Positions 48,261 to 60,116 of a DNA stretch of 64,000 nt are shown piece after piece (within the stretch, counting starts at the first letter, position 1; every line of letters starts with the position of its first letter). A program made the translations under genes and the position numbers. The stretch spans positions 1,904,207 to 1,968,206 of the forward strand of contig JANPWX010000443.1 in assembly GCA_024734555.1 (NCBI GenBank), in the 5' to 3' direction. This DNA is from Trochalopteron elliotii. Taxonomy: Eukaryota > Chordata > Aves > Passeriformes > Leiothrichidae. The notes below the pieces were generated by a model. It searched no databases. It was not told the DNA's origin and saw only the letters and a program-made list of their open reading frames with translations.

Positions 48261-49196
48261 AAGTTTTTCTGTCTGAAATGAGAATTTTGTGTTAGGTGAA
48301 ATTTGTGTGCATTTGTGTTTATCTTTGAGTTTGTTTCTAACTTGTGTCAGCTGTACCTGAAATACCAGGTCAGCAAGCTTGTACTTGTCTCACAGGAACA
48401 AAGAACTGGGTTACAACAAACATCATCCTTTGCATAGCAATGAAGTAATAAAATAAAAAAAAAATAATAATAAAAAAAAAAGGACTTGAGAGGTTTGAAC
48501 TGGTCTAAATATCAAACCAAAATCCTTTAAACTGTGAACTGTAGAAGCTAAAAGTACCAAAAGTGGCTCTTGGGTAAGTTATCCTCATGTGCTCAGCTGA
48601 ACATCTGGTTAGTAACTTTCCTTGTCAGTGAAAACACAATTTTCTTGAAGTTAAGGGAGTTTTGCAGTCATTTCCCAGGGACTGGTGTTCCATCATTTCA
48701 CCCCCGAGATGTTCCTGGTTTGCATAAAATATGACAGCAGCTCTCTTATCTTCAGGACGTGGCAAGAAGAGAGCTGGTGATTATGGAAGATAAATATGGG
48801 CAGTCCTGATTAGTGAAAATGATTGATAAATGGGGTGGGGAACAGGAACAAATGTGAGACACGAAACGGCAGAAACAAATGTTCAGGTTTGGAGTTCTGT
48901 CCTCAGAAAGTCCCTGCCTGCCAAACAGGCAGAAATAAATTATGAGAACGTTGGCATTTGATATTTCCAGTGACAGGGGTGACATTCACGAGATGTATGT
49001 TGGGAAGTCTCTGCCCACAGAGGGTTTGTCCAGCCTGTGCAGCTCTCCAGGGGTGGGAACTGAACTCAGATGTGCTTTGGAGGCTGCAGAAGAGGAATTT
49101 TCTCCTCCCTGGGGCAGAGTTCTGGTTTGTCACACACATGGCCTGAGAGCCTCTGGTGTCACTTGGGAACAGCCAGACAAAGCAGTTCCAGAGAGC
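48261..49196. other. Unannotated host DNA
   Basis: No gene recognised. It contains an A-rich patch with AAT units at about 48448-48482. Confidence 0.5.
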
Positions 49197-49524
49197 TGAA
49201 TGTTTATCTCAGAACTTTAATGGTTTAAAGTCAACAGTTGACCTGGATCTGCCACTCTTGACATCAGTGACCAAATTCCCATGGATTCTCACAGAGCTGC
49301 ATTTCATCCACACACTCCTGGCACCTCTTCCTCCTGTGCTTGAGCTGAGTTTTAGAAAATGGATTGAATGTTTATCTCACATCTTTAATGGCTTAGAGTT
49401 GACCTGGATCTGCCTCTCTTGACATCAGTGACCAAATTTCCATGGATTCTCACAGAGCTGCATTTCATCCACACATTCCTGGTACTTTTTCCTTCTGTGC
49501 TTAGCTGTGTTTTAGAAAATGGAT
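49197..49524. repeat. Tandem duplication, ~165-bp unit x2
   Basis: Unit 1 (49197-49364, 168 bp) and unit 2 (49365-49524, 160 bp) both start TGAATGTTTATCTCA and end TTTTAGAAAATGGAT. They share long strings such as TTGACATCAGTGACCAAATT and CTCACAGAGCTGCATTTCAT. Unit 2 lacks a short AAAGTCAACAG-type segment. It does not match the LTR or CR1 families here. Confidence 0.93.
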
Positions 49525-49718
49525 CAATATTTAGTATTTTCCCCTTAAAGTTTTTCTTTCCTTAGCTGACATGACACCAATATGAAGAGAAGTTGACTCC
49601 TGGTGGGCTCACGCCCCATCTCATCAGGTTAATAATTTTTATTCCTAATTTCTTGTATTTTTTAGTCTACACCTGGCTATTTTTTGTTGTGTGCAGAGTA
49701 AAAGCTTTGTTTATTTGA

Positions 49719-49840
49719 GTCAGAGAGTCCCTAAGGTTGGAGAAGACCTCTGAGATCAACAAGTCCATCCAAATAACCCAGCACTGCAGGTCCACCACTA
49801 AACCCTGTTCCTAAGCACCACATCTACATGGGGAGTTCAT
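49719..49840 (-). mobile_element. Older CR1 LINE 3' fragment
   Basis: Reads CTAAGGTTGGAGAAGACCTC, TGAGATCAACAAGTCCATCC, CCCAGCACTGCAGGTCCACC, AAACCCTGTTCCTAAGCACC. This is the antisense of an older CR1 subfamily whose tail has the AAGACCTCTGAGATCA series, unlike the younger copies at 9600 and 35829. Confidence 0.75.
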
Positions 49841-52800
49841 TAAGGCCTTTGAATTTGGAAATAACTAATGAGCCAAAATAATATAATCCCCTATTATAGG
49901 TGTTCTTTTCCTCTCATTATTTTATAGAAGAAAAATAACTAAAAGGTCAGAAAAATTCCCCGTGTCCTAAGCTGATGTTGGATGGTTTATTTTTTTTGAG
50001 TTACAATATTTAAATGTCAAGCGTCCACTGGAGAAATAAATTATTCATTATAATTAGAAAAATTTAATTTTTTAAAAAAATCATTTATTGGTGACTAAGC
50101 AGCGTATTCAGTGAGAATGTTTCTTCTTTTGTACAATAGCTGTGTACTTTGAGATAATGTTCTAATTAACCTAATTGTAGCTATTGTATTGAACTGTAGG
50201 TTGAGATCCAAAGTGTCATGGCAACATGGAGAAAAGCTCTGCAAGCCTCTGCTTTCTCAGTAGAGTCTCAAAAATAGCTCTTTATTCTAGGAAATAAGGA
50301 GGTAAATCTTCTTAACAAGATAAAGCTTGAACCAAGAAAGAATTTTCCCCTTTGCACTTGATGGTAAAGCATAAATTAAGGATTTCTGTTTCAATTTAAT
50401 TAGCATAAGCCATCATAATAATGTACCCCATAAGTGTTTGCTTTTCCTGTCTGGAGCAAACCTCCTGTGCTCAAGAGATTTACTGTAAATCATTGAATAT
50501 TAATTTATTGGATTTTATTGAAGAACATTTTACACAGTCAGCTTAGGAGAGAGAACAATCATTTTCTTTCCTTTGCAGGAAAGATCTTATTTAATACAGT
50601 GATATTAACTAAAAGGGACTCCATGAAATGCTGCTCCAGTTTTATGATCTTGCTAAAAACTCTAGAGACTTCTGGGAGTGGGAATTTCAGAAAATAGGAA
50701 GAGGATGTTTCAGCTGTGTCTGACTGAAATGACATTAAGTCTCTCTGTTCCCTGCAACTCATGTGATCTTTCATTTAATTAACACTTGTAATGCTAATTA
50801 GCAAACTGCTTCTCGGTTTAATTCATAGAAATATACGATTCCATACAGGCTGAGTAATGACTGCACAAGTGCCATAAATTCAGAGGAGAGCTTGGCATGA
50901 ATAAAGATCACAGTTCGGGGCTAATAAATTTTATAAGTTTAAAACATAATGGATTAGAGTCTATTTGCACTCTGCTGCTCTGGTAATATCATCAGAGCAA
51001 AGGTTTTTACTGCATGTGCTCTTTCCCATAAATTAAAAACCTTGCCTAATATCTGCTGCTCGTTCTCCACATCTGGATTTTGTTTGGGTTTTGGGGGGGG
51101 ATTTTTAGCTGTTTGTTTGGGGTTTTATTTATTCATTTGTTCGTTTGTTTGTTCATTTTCTCCCTGGGGAACAAAGTTCATCCTCACTGGACTCCATTTC
51201 CACTGGCTCCTCGTGTCTGGGCTTTCTGGAGAGCTCAGAATAACATCCCACCAAATTAAAACTTCACCAGCTTCTCTGGAGCCTGCCATTAACTGATTTT
51301 GGAAACAAATATTTACGAGGCCCATTTGGTTCCCATTTGTTTTCCTGGGAAATTGGGCAGCTGGGAGAGACCTTTTGCCAAGACCACTTGTGCTGTCCTG
51401 AGCCCTGGTGGGACACTGGGGCTTGACCTGAACTGATCACTGGAATTTTCTGCTTCCAAATATCCCTTTCCCACGTATTCCACTTCACAGTGTAGCTAAA
51501 ATTCTTCTTTTCACAGAGAAAAGCCTCCAGGAAAATACGTCATTAACCCAGTTTGCTTTGGGTGGCTGGGAAATAAATAGAAATGTGAAAATCTGGATTT
51601 TTTTTTCCTTACCTCCTCTAAAATCCAGCCCAAATAGCAACTTACAGGGATATATAACATTTATTGGCTTCCTAGGAAACACAAAATTATAAAAATACAG
51701 GGGATTTTTCCCTGAAATTCCAGAAATATCCTTAATTCTATATGCAGGAGGAGACGATTCCTCTTGTTGTGGTAGATTTTGATAAAACAAAGGCCAAATA
51801 TTTACCCTGGTGTTACAACAGTAATTCACAACGTATTTGCCAAGCTTTTGGTGATGGCATTTCAGATCCAGCTGTTTGGTTTGTGGACACAAGGAGTTGG
51901 AAACCTGAATTTCCATCGGTGAGCACAAATGTAACTTTTTCCAAGGAATTTTGTCGCCATAAACTTTTTCAATTTGCCAAGGAAAGCTGGTCAGGAGGCG
52001 AAGGCAGCTGAAATACGAGTGCAGAAGTGGTGACCAAAGCAGCACTGTCTGCTCCACTGCACTTAATTTCCTTTGTGAGACTTTAGGCACTTAAAGTAAA
52101 TCCCAAACCAAAAGGCGCCGCTTCTGCCCGGCTGCTGGAAAAGCTGGAACACTGGTTCTGCCTTTTATGAGCTCCAATATAAATCTCAACGAGTCCTCCA
52201 TGAATAAAATGAATTGCAGTCTCCAAAGTTCTCTCTTTTTGCTTTAAATTGAACCGGCCTATTTCTACACTTTTTTTTTTATTATTATTATTTTTTTTCC
52301 TCCCGTGCCTAAGTGAAAGTGTTTTCTCTAAATAGTTTTAAGTGCTTAAAAGAATATGTGATTTTATACTTCCTAAGCCCCTTTTCTGTCAGAACATAAG
52401 AGGTCCACAGAGATTAGGGATTCAATTTAAAAGTAATCAAATACTCATTTTTCCTATGAATATTTAGAGCAGTGACTTGCCAGAACTCACACCTGAATCT
52501 GTCAGATCCTGGGGGGGAGGTTTTCCATAATTTTCCCTCCATCTCTGCTTATTTACAGAGTGTTTTTTTTCAGGCTCTGAGTGCCCAGTATAATCCAGAA
52601 ATACACAAGCAGAACCAAAGGCTTCAGGAGCAGCAGGAAAAGCAATCCCAGCCCTCTGCAGGCCTCAAAGGCAAATGCGAATTCCAAGAGTCAGGAATTT
52701 CAGCATTTTCTGTCTGGAAAAGGCTCCAGAGGCTCCAAATGAAGTTTTATTGATGAGCTGATGCTGCCATTTGCCACCTATGATGCCCCTGAGCCACCTT

Positions 52801-52925
52801 CAGCTTGTTCTGCTTTACAGCTGGAGACTTTTCTTTATTCCTCCCTGGGACACATTCAGCAAGTAACAATAAACCCAAAAATGTAACTAAGCGAAATTTG
52901 AAATTTATTTCTTTAATGCAATGAA
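49841..52925. other. Unannotated host DNA, candidate conserved block at 50340-51050
   Basis: No gene recognised. The 50340-51050 block has many TAATTA cores, including the perfect 12-bp palindrome TGCTAATTAGCA at 50792-50803. A 201-codon minus frame (51485-52090) is the longest outside low-complexity DNA but has no recognisable domain and no flanking exon signal. Confidence 0.4.
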
Positions 52926-52970
52926 AACTTTTCTTTCTTTTCTTTCTTTTCTTTCTTTTCTTTTCTCTTC

Positions 52971-53022
<52 letters not shown>

Positions 53023-53525
53023 ACTCNNNNNNNNNNNNNNNNNNNNNNNNNNNNNNNNNNNNNNNNNNNNNNNNNNNNNNNNNNNNNNNNNNNNNNNNNN
53101 NNNNNNNNNNNNNNNNNNNNNNNNNNNNNNNNNNNNNNNNNNNNNNNNNNNNNNNNNNNNNNNNNNNNNNNNNNNNNNNNNNNNNNNNNNNNNNNNNNNN
53201 NNNNNNNNNNNNNNNNNNNNNNNNNNNNNNNNNNNNNNNNNNNNNNNNNNNNNNNNNNNNNNNNNNNNNNNNNNNNNNNNNNNNNNNNNNNNNNNNNNNN
53301 NNNNNNNNNNNNNNNNNNNNNNNNNNNNNNNNNNNNNNNNNNNNNNNNNNNNNNNNNNNNNNNNNNNNNNNNNNNNNNNNNNNNNNNNNNNNNNNNNNNN
53401 NNNNNNNNNNNNTCTTTTCTTTTCTTTTCTTTTCTTTTCTTTTCTTTTCTTTTCTTTTCTTTTCTTTTCTGTTCTGTTCTGTTCTGTTCTGTTCTGTTCT
53501 GTTCTGTTCTGTTCTGTTCTTTTCC
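52926..53525. repeat. Pyrimidine microsatellite with assembly gap
   Basis: TTTCT and TTTC units run to 53026. N occupies 53027-53412 (386 bases). The repeat then resumes as TTTTC units and switches to TTCTG units before ending at about 53525. The true array length is unknown. The two long frames crossing it (260 and 295 codons) are artefacts of repeat and N translation. Confidence 0.95.
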
Positions 53526-53925
53526 TCACTTCTTTTTTTACCAGCTCCTCAGTTCCTCTGGTGTGCTGAGGTGTCTGCAGCTGCTGGGAGCTCTTTTCTC
53601 CCTAACAAATGTCAGGAGCTGTTTTGCTAATTCTTCTCAGGCATGTCTGCCCTCCTCAGTTCTTGTCCCAATGACAATGACACCTTTTCCACAGACACTT
53701 TCCCCCGAGCTGTCACCTTATTTATTTCTTCCTCTCTCTTGCCTTGAGGAACATGATAAACATGAGGACAGTAAAGAAGGTTTCTCACTTTTGTTCCAAT
53801 TTCCTTAAGCTGCTTGGTAGAGTTGTCTCGAGTTTTGTCTGGACAAAGCAGGTATTAATTTATCATTATTTTTTAAAAATAAGACTATTTTTTAAAAATC
53901 CATGTAGTATTGTAACAATTGTTTT

Positions 53926-53972
53926 GTTTTATTTTATTTTATTTTATTTTATTTTATTTTTTATTTTATTTT
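53926..53972. repeat. (TTTTA)n microsatellite
   Basis: About nine TTTTA units with one extra T, following a GTTTTG start. Noncoding context. Confidence 0.92.
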
Positions 53973-55315
53973 CCAGGATTCTTTCAGACCATCCAGTCTG
54001 ACTTCTAAATAGCACAACCAACATTTTTGGTTCAACACTGAAACCCAATCTTTCCCAAAAAATGCCTGGTGCTATCTTAGAGAATTCAAGGAATTAAATA
54101 CCTTTAAGACCCCCAAACAAATTAGCAACCAACAAATGCTGCCGTTGAGACTGCAAACCTTTAAACTCCCCTCCCCCTAAAATATTTTAAGCTTCTTGTA
54201 GAGTTCTGCAGAGATATTTTTTGTTAGATTTTCCCACCAAATTTATATTAAGGTGAACAATTCTTCTCTTTCTAGATCTCATCCTGTAATAATTCTTACT
54301 GCTCTGAGAAATTCTGCTGCTGTTTTTAATCTTTTCCATTGCTCATTTCTCTCTTGGAGGAAAAGTTCTCTGCCCTGTTGCTCTCTTGCTCACTCACCTT
54401 TCTTTAAATAAACATTTGCTTTCCACTTCCTCCTGCTCAGTGGCTGTGATGGTTATTGTGAGAATAATACTCTCAAAGCAAGAAAATAAAAATTAATTCA
54501 TGCTCAAGTTTCTTCAAAGATCAGGAAGGATCCAAGGAAAGCTGATGGGAGCCGGGGGTGTAATTTACCTGTCTTGAAAATCCTGACCACAGGCAATATT
54601 ATTATTATTATCTATTAAGGAGCAGGAACATGAGTCAGATCCTTTCCACCACACAGGAAGATTTCTTTTGGCCACGGTAAAAAAAGCAACCAGTAAAAGA
54701 AAAAAATCCCCAGAAGTATCTCAAACCTTATCTTGGCATGTATGAGTCAGAGACAACAAAAGCTCTGAAAATAGAACACAATTTGTAGCAGATGAGAAAT
54801 AATTCAGGTTAATGGAACATCAAAAAAAAAAAACAAAAAAAAACCAGGAGGGAGATATGGACTTCATAATGCTGGAATAGGTGATACTTTGCAAAGAAAT
54901 AAAATTTAACTAGTGCAAGGAAAAGTTGTGACTACAATTAGGAGAGGATGGCAGCTGGAAGAACAAAGAGAGAATGGTAAAAGGAAAATGTGAAATATGA
55001 GAAAGCATGAAAATAAATGTCCAGCTGTCTTCTACACCGGTGTGCAATGATTTATTGTGTGTCCTCACCTCCTCCTTTAGTACCAGAACTACTGCCAACT
55101 CTTCTGAAATACAATTAGTTATTCACTTAAAATGTCACCTTTTAAAAAGATGTTGGTTTGCACGTACATTGATATCCGTTTGCAGTATTTTTGCACACAG
55201 GAATTTTGCTGTAAGTTTTTCATATTTAATGATTCTTTCAAGAGGTGCTTGTTGCTGTTTCCCTCAATCAAAGATCCCACCAGGATTTAAATCCTTGTCG
55301 GATGCTTTGCATGCC
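53973..55315. other. Unannotated host DNA
   Basis: No gene or repeat family recognised. A-runs near 54822-54842. Frames up to 105 codons without signature. Confidence 0.5.
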
Positions 55316-55489
55316 ACACAATGAGGAAATGGCCTCAAAGTTCCACCAGGGGAGGTTTAGGTTAAATATTAGGAAAAAATTCATCATGGAAAGGGTGGTA
55401 AAGCATTGGAACAGGTGTCCAGGGAAGTTTTGGAGTCCCAGCCCTGGAGATGTTTGAAAATGTGTGGATTGAGGACTTGGTTTAGAGGT
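55316..55489 (+). mobile_element. CR1 LINE, 5' part of a split copy
   Basis: Follows the CR1 series in sense order: AATGGCCTCAAAGTTCCACC, AGGGGAGGTTTAGGTTAAAT, AAAGGGTGGTAAAGCATTGG, AACAGGTGTCCAGGGAAG, CCCTGGAGATGTTTGAAAA, GAGGACTTGGTTTAGAGGT. It stops abruptly at 55489 and the next expected CR1 segment appears at 55892, after LTR E. Confidence 0.88.
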
Positions 55490-55891
55490 TGTTGGATTTA
55501 GTTACCAATAACGGGACAGGGTGACCCAGAGGCTTTCCACAAGTTTTTTATGTCATTATCAGCCTCAGTGAAGGCAGAGACATAAAAGATGGTAAAACTC
55601 ACCCAACATAACCACAGAAGACAAAGTTCTCCTTGTTCTGAGGCCTTTCAAAAGTTTTTTTTAGCCAACAGGCTGATGCTAAAAGCTTACAAGAGTCTAC
55701 TTAAGCCAATCAATAAACACTACACGTACACCTTACAGCATACAGGAGTTGCTTGTTTCATATTTTTTGCAGCTCAGAAACTTTCTATGCTCCAAATATT
55801 TCAAGGCCTAAAATTCAGCTCTGTTTCAAACCTCTGTCTGTGTAAACTCATTGCAAGGCTGTGAAAGTGCTCTGCTTTTTCAGTTCCTACA
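55490..55891 (+). mobile_element. Solo LTR, family E, inserted in CR1
   Basis: Seen: a 402-bp block starting TGTTGGATTTAG and ending CAGTTCCTACA, with AATAAA at 55712-55717 for the plus sense. It separates two consecutive CR1 segments. The flanks AGAGGT (55484-55489) and AGTGGT (55892-55897) match at five of six bases, and joining the CR1 across one of them gives the expected TTTAGTGGTGGA-like order. Inference: an ERV LTR that landed in an older CR1. Only one copy of the family exists here, so the identity rests on structure. Confidence 0.75.
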
Positions 55892-56000
55892 AGTGGTGAA
55901 CATGGCAGTGGTGGTTGATGGTTGGACTTGGAACATGGTGGTGGTGATTGATGGTTGGACTTGATCTAAAAGGTTTTTCCAGCCCTAATTATTCTGTGCT
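55892..56000 (+). mobile_element. CR1 LINE, 3' part of the split copy, with internal 33-bp duplication
   Basis: Reads AGTGGTGAACATGGCAGTGG, TTGATGGTTGGACTTG, AAAGGTTTTTCCAGCCC and ATTATTCTGTGCTT, the terminal CR1 series. A 33-bp unit starting GAACATGG is duplicated in tandem (55898-55930 and 55931-55963). Confidence 0.85.
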
Positions 56001-58006
56001 TGGGTTTGAGGGTGCTGGTGAGGACATGGCAGCAGCACCAGGGGCTTTCTCTCTGTTTTTGTAAAATTTTTTGTGGATCCATCGGATGAATGAGGGATTT
56101 GATCCCTTTGGTATCAGCTTTGCTGCACCTCTGAATTTGCATGGCAGCCTCCAGAACTCTCAGGGTGCCTTGAAGGTGCCCATTATCTAAACTCACCCCT
56201 GCAGTGCTTCCCCTGCAGCATTAATTCAGGTTTCTCACAAAGGTGCTGAGCAGGTAGGGGTTTGTTTGTTTTTTTTTTTCCCTCCCGTAAAATAAATAAA
56301 TTGTGTCATGAAAATGCATTTTCACTCAGCACAGAAAAACAGCCTGAAGTTGTAAAATTCTACTGCAAAGGCTGGGAAGGCACTGCAAAGTCTCTGTCCC
56401 TGGTGAAAGTGTGGGGAAAATCAAACTGCTGAGCATTACAGCTCAGCTTCAGAGAGAGAATTCATGCTTCTGCTTACAGATGAAGTTGTCCTAAACAGAG
56501 ATCCAAGATTCAAAGCCTATTCCCCAGTGAAGCATCCTGCCCACACCTGCTGTCTTAAGAATTAAATGGAATTCTGGCTTATAGGAAAAAAAGAAAAAGG
56601 CAACAAAAAACAAATAGAATTTTTCCATTTGCTTGAAAAACTTCTCCATGGTGGCTGTAGAAAAATATACATTTATAATTATAATGGGATAACATTGCTG
56701 ACGTACAGCTGGGTTTGTATTTCATATTCAAGGAAGCACAACCTGTTTCAGTTCCAAGCAAGAGTCTTGCTGATTGCATTTATCCAGCAAAAAATTCAAA
56801 GGGAAAATCAGCATTTGCATCCTTCTCCCCAAAATAGTACCTGAGTGTGCCTGACCAGCCTAGAAAAAAGGTTTCAAAGTTAAAAGACCCTTCAAGGACA
56901 TCCAGAAATGGACTTTGTGTCATTAAAGTGTTTGTGTGGTTTTTCCAGCTGATTCACAGTCACTGTAATTCAAAGGCAGTCGTTCTGTGAAAGTTCAGCA
57001 GTAAAAGATTTCCTCCTCCAGGACTCTGAAATGTTTTTTGTTCTGGTGCATTCCAAAAAAAAAAGGACTCTGTGGAAATCTGAGGTTTTACTTAAAGAAA
57101 CAAACAAACAAACAAAAATTTAAAAAAATAAAAATCCAACCGCAAGGCCAAACATAGACACAAAAAACACCAAACACACTTTTAGCAAAAAAGGAAAAAA
57201 CCTTTTCTTTGTACTTATATGTTTTAAAAGGTCAGCTACCTCTGTTCAGCCAGATAATTCAATCAGATTTTGGATTCTGCATCTGTTTTACTTATCTACC
57301 CATGCATCAATATTTAGAATGACTTCTATTTGGGTGAAAAAGAAAATGAGCCTCAAAACTGAGGTGATCTTTAAGTGCTTCCGCAGAGCCTCCAAGGACA
57401 TTATTAAAGCACTGTTAGAAATGTGCCCTTATTCATTTTAATTTACACAAAACAGAATTTTGTGGAAAATTTTCAAGAAATTTCTGTGATTTTCCAGCTG
57501 TGGGTGAATTACCCCATTCCTCAGACTCACAAGGAAGGTTTGCCCTGCAAATTTTGGGTGCAGTTCTGTCACATTTGCAACATAAATTCAACACAATCTT
57601 CCACACATTTGGAGGAAAGGACAGAGGATTTCCTGCCTTTTAAACCTCTGGGGAAGGTGAGAAGCAGCCTGTCCACAGGAATATGAAGTGCTGAAATACA
57701 CAATTAGGAGAGGTGTCTAAAATTTTAATTGAACAATGCCACGCTGTCACCAGCCAGCCCTGCAATGCCATTTGCTATAAACCATGTCAAAAGGAAAAAT
57801 AGGTGTGAGGTGACGTGTGGAGTGTCTGAGATCTCCGTGCTGATGATGGATATTCCTTCAGAAGGAAAGCAACTGACAGGAACAAAAACTCCGGAGGTGA
57901 TTACTCTGTAATTAAATGGAGCTGCTGAAGGGTCAAGGTGACAAAAGGTGGGGCAGGACTTGTGGAAACAGGAGCAAAAACTGGCTCAGTGACTCTGCTG
58001 AAGGAG
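56001..58006. other. Unannotated host DNA
   Basis: No gene recognised. Simple A-rich sequence with (AAAC)n near 57100-57135. Frames up to 92 codons, no signature. Confidence 0.5.
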
Positions 58007-58312
58007 TGTTGCTCTAAGACATGAAATGAACGACACGTACACAGTCAAGTCGTCAGGGCAAAAAGAAGGAAGTTTATTTTTCTGCTTCGATTTATATAGA
58101 TTTTGGACAATGACTACAGATTGGAGGATGAGGTTGACACCTCTCCAGCCACACTGGTAAAACTAGAAGTCTATCAATTGTGTCTCCTCAAGAGAGGAAT
58201 GATAAACAAGAAAGACAGATGTCATAACATCACCTTGTTTACATAAAAATCTGTGAAAAACTCCACCACAAAAATACAAACATTAAAAAGCTGAAAAAAA
58301 ATCAAAGCAGCA
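58007..58312 (-). mobile_element. Solo LTR, family A copy 2
   Basis: Seen: plus strand starts TGTTGCTCTAAGACATG and ends AATCAAAGCAGCA, 306 bp. AAGGAG flanks it at 58001-58006 and 58313-58318, a perfect 6-bp TSD. The same order of features as copy 1 is kept: minus-strand TATATAAA near 58090-58099 and AATAAA as the complement of 58073-58078. The same orientation as copy 1, 57.5 kb away. Confidence 0.92.
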
Positions 58313-60110
58313 AAGGAGTTTGGGTTTAAAAACTGTAGTGGCTACTTGTCTCGGGTCCAGATTTGTGTTTTCTGGGAGGCAAGGCAGCTCATTCCTGTTT
58401 CCCCCACATTTTCCCCCTCGCAGTGTCACATCCCTTGGGAATTGGGGAGGAACTTCGGCAGTGCTTCTCCTGAAAAACCCCTCTCCATCCCCACACCTCC
58501 AGCAGGACTTTCTGTGGGAGCAGACACATCTTTTCTCCAAGCTGTCAGAATTTCCAGCCCGATTTCCGGTTCAATAGACCTCCACGTTAGTTTAGGAAAA
58601 CTCTTTCTGGTTTATTTTAGTGCAGCCAACACAGCCAACCAAATGCTGACTTCCTGACCCAGGATACCAGGATCAAGAGTATTTCTTCTCTCCCACACCC
58701 TTCATCTTCCATGAGTTTAATTTCAAACAAATCTGAACACGGGTATATTTTTACATTTTTATATTTTTATATATGTATATATTTATATATATATACTTAT
58801 TTTTTGTATTTTTATTTTTTTTACAAAAAAAATTATGACACAAACAAAAAAACCTCATCTATCTGCTTGAAACTCTTCAAGATTTGAACACGAGATATTG
58901 AATATTTTCTCCTGTTTATTAAGAGATAATAGCAAATGGAATTTGTTAAATAACTTCAAATGCCATTCTTAGTAAAAAAAAATAGCATTTCTTTCATCAA
59001 GCACATTTTCTATTATTTACCAGCTCGCAGAGTTAATTTTAATAAGCTGAAAGCAAGTAATACTAATAGTAAATAGTTGCCCCTAAATTCTGGATTGAAT
59101 GCAGCAGACCTTTGCTAATTCACATTTTGCTAATCCTCACTCCTCCTAACACACAAGAGCCTCTCCCTTCACCTCCTGCCTCTTTGCAAAGATTTAATAT
59201 CATAATGTTTCAGGGGCTTCTTAGACTGGTGGCATCTCACTATTTATACAGCATAAATAATTAAACAAGACACTCTTTTGAAAATTAAATGAGCCCTGAT
59301 TTCTGAACTGGGTACCTTTGTTAGAAATTGTGCCAGGTGCTGATCCCCTCTCACAGGGAATTCAGTGTTCACTGACCTCTGGCTCTGAGGCCTCAGAATT
59401 GAAGGCCAGCACACAGAAGGGTTCTTATGATTTTTTTCCCCCCTTTGCCCATTTTCTGGGAGGCCAGAAGTGCCCATTTTTGGGTGAAGATGTGTCCAGG
59501 TGGTTCTGCTGCTCTCCAGTCACACACTGGGGCTGTTTTCACCCAGTGCTCCTTGTGGAAACCTCAGTTTATCAGTACCAGATTTATAAATACCAATTTA
59601 TCACTTTTCCCTTTGCTCTTCCCATTGCCATCCATCACTCAGCAGAGCCCACAGCCAAGGCTGATGTGGGGAATATTTCCAATAGTGATTTCCTGCCCTT
59701 TTAGATAATTTGCTATTTTTTTTTTTATGTCTCACAAATGCCTTTTCCATGCATATTTTAAAAAAATATGAAAAAATAAACTTACACTCTAACCAAGTCG
59801 TTTGCCCATGGCAGCACACGAGCAAGGAGGGCGTTCAGCTATGCAGGGCAAGCTGGAAAATTTAAATGCATGGCTTGTTTTAAACCTCACAGAGTAATAT
59901 TTATTTCGAGTTACCTGAATAAATCTCTGCGTAATCCCCTGGTGATGACAGTCAGAATTTCTCAGCTCTGAGCTTTCTGTGTTAACACACAGAAATCCTG
60001 ATTAGCCACACAGACACTTGGAGGGGCAGATCCAAACAACAGGCCAGGCTTGGGAAAGCTGTTTGTGGGGAAATAAATAAACTGTGCTGCAGTCAGCCCT
60101 CCCTGCAGCC
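58313..60110. other. Unannotated host DNA with AT-rich tract
   Basis: No gene recognised. The 58742-58830 patch is TATATA/TTTTTATA low complexity. The frames at 59318-59708 (up to 128 codons) have no recognisable domain. Confidence 0.5.
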
Positions 60111-60116
60111 ACTTGG

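Noticed and set aside
51485..52090. 201-codon minus-strand frame, the longest outside low-complexity DNA
   Set aside because: No recognisable domain, no exon-like flanks, and AT-rich composition typical of chance frames in 64 kb read in six frames.
52747..53808. Frames of 260 and 295 codons
   Set aside because: They cross an N gap and a pyrimidine microsatellite. The K/E/R and F/L/S runs are repeat translation.
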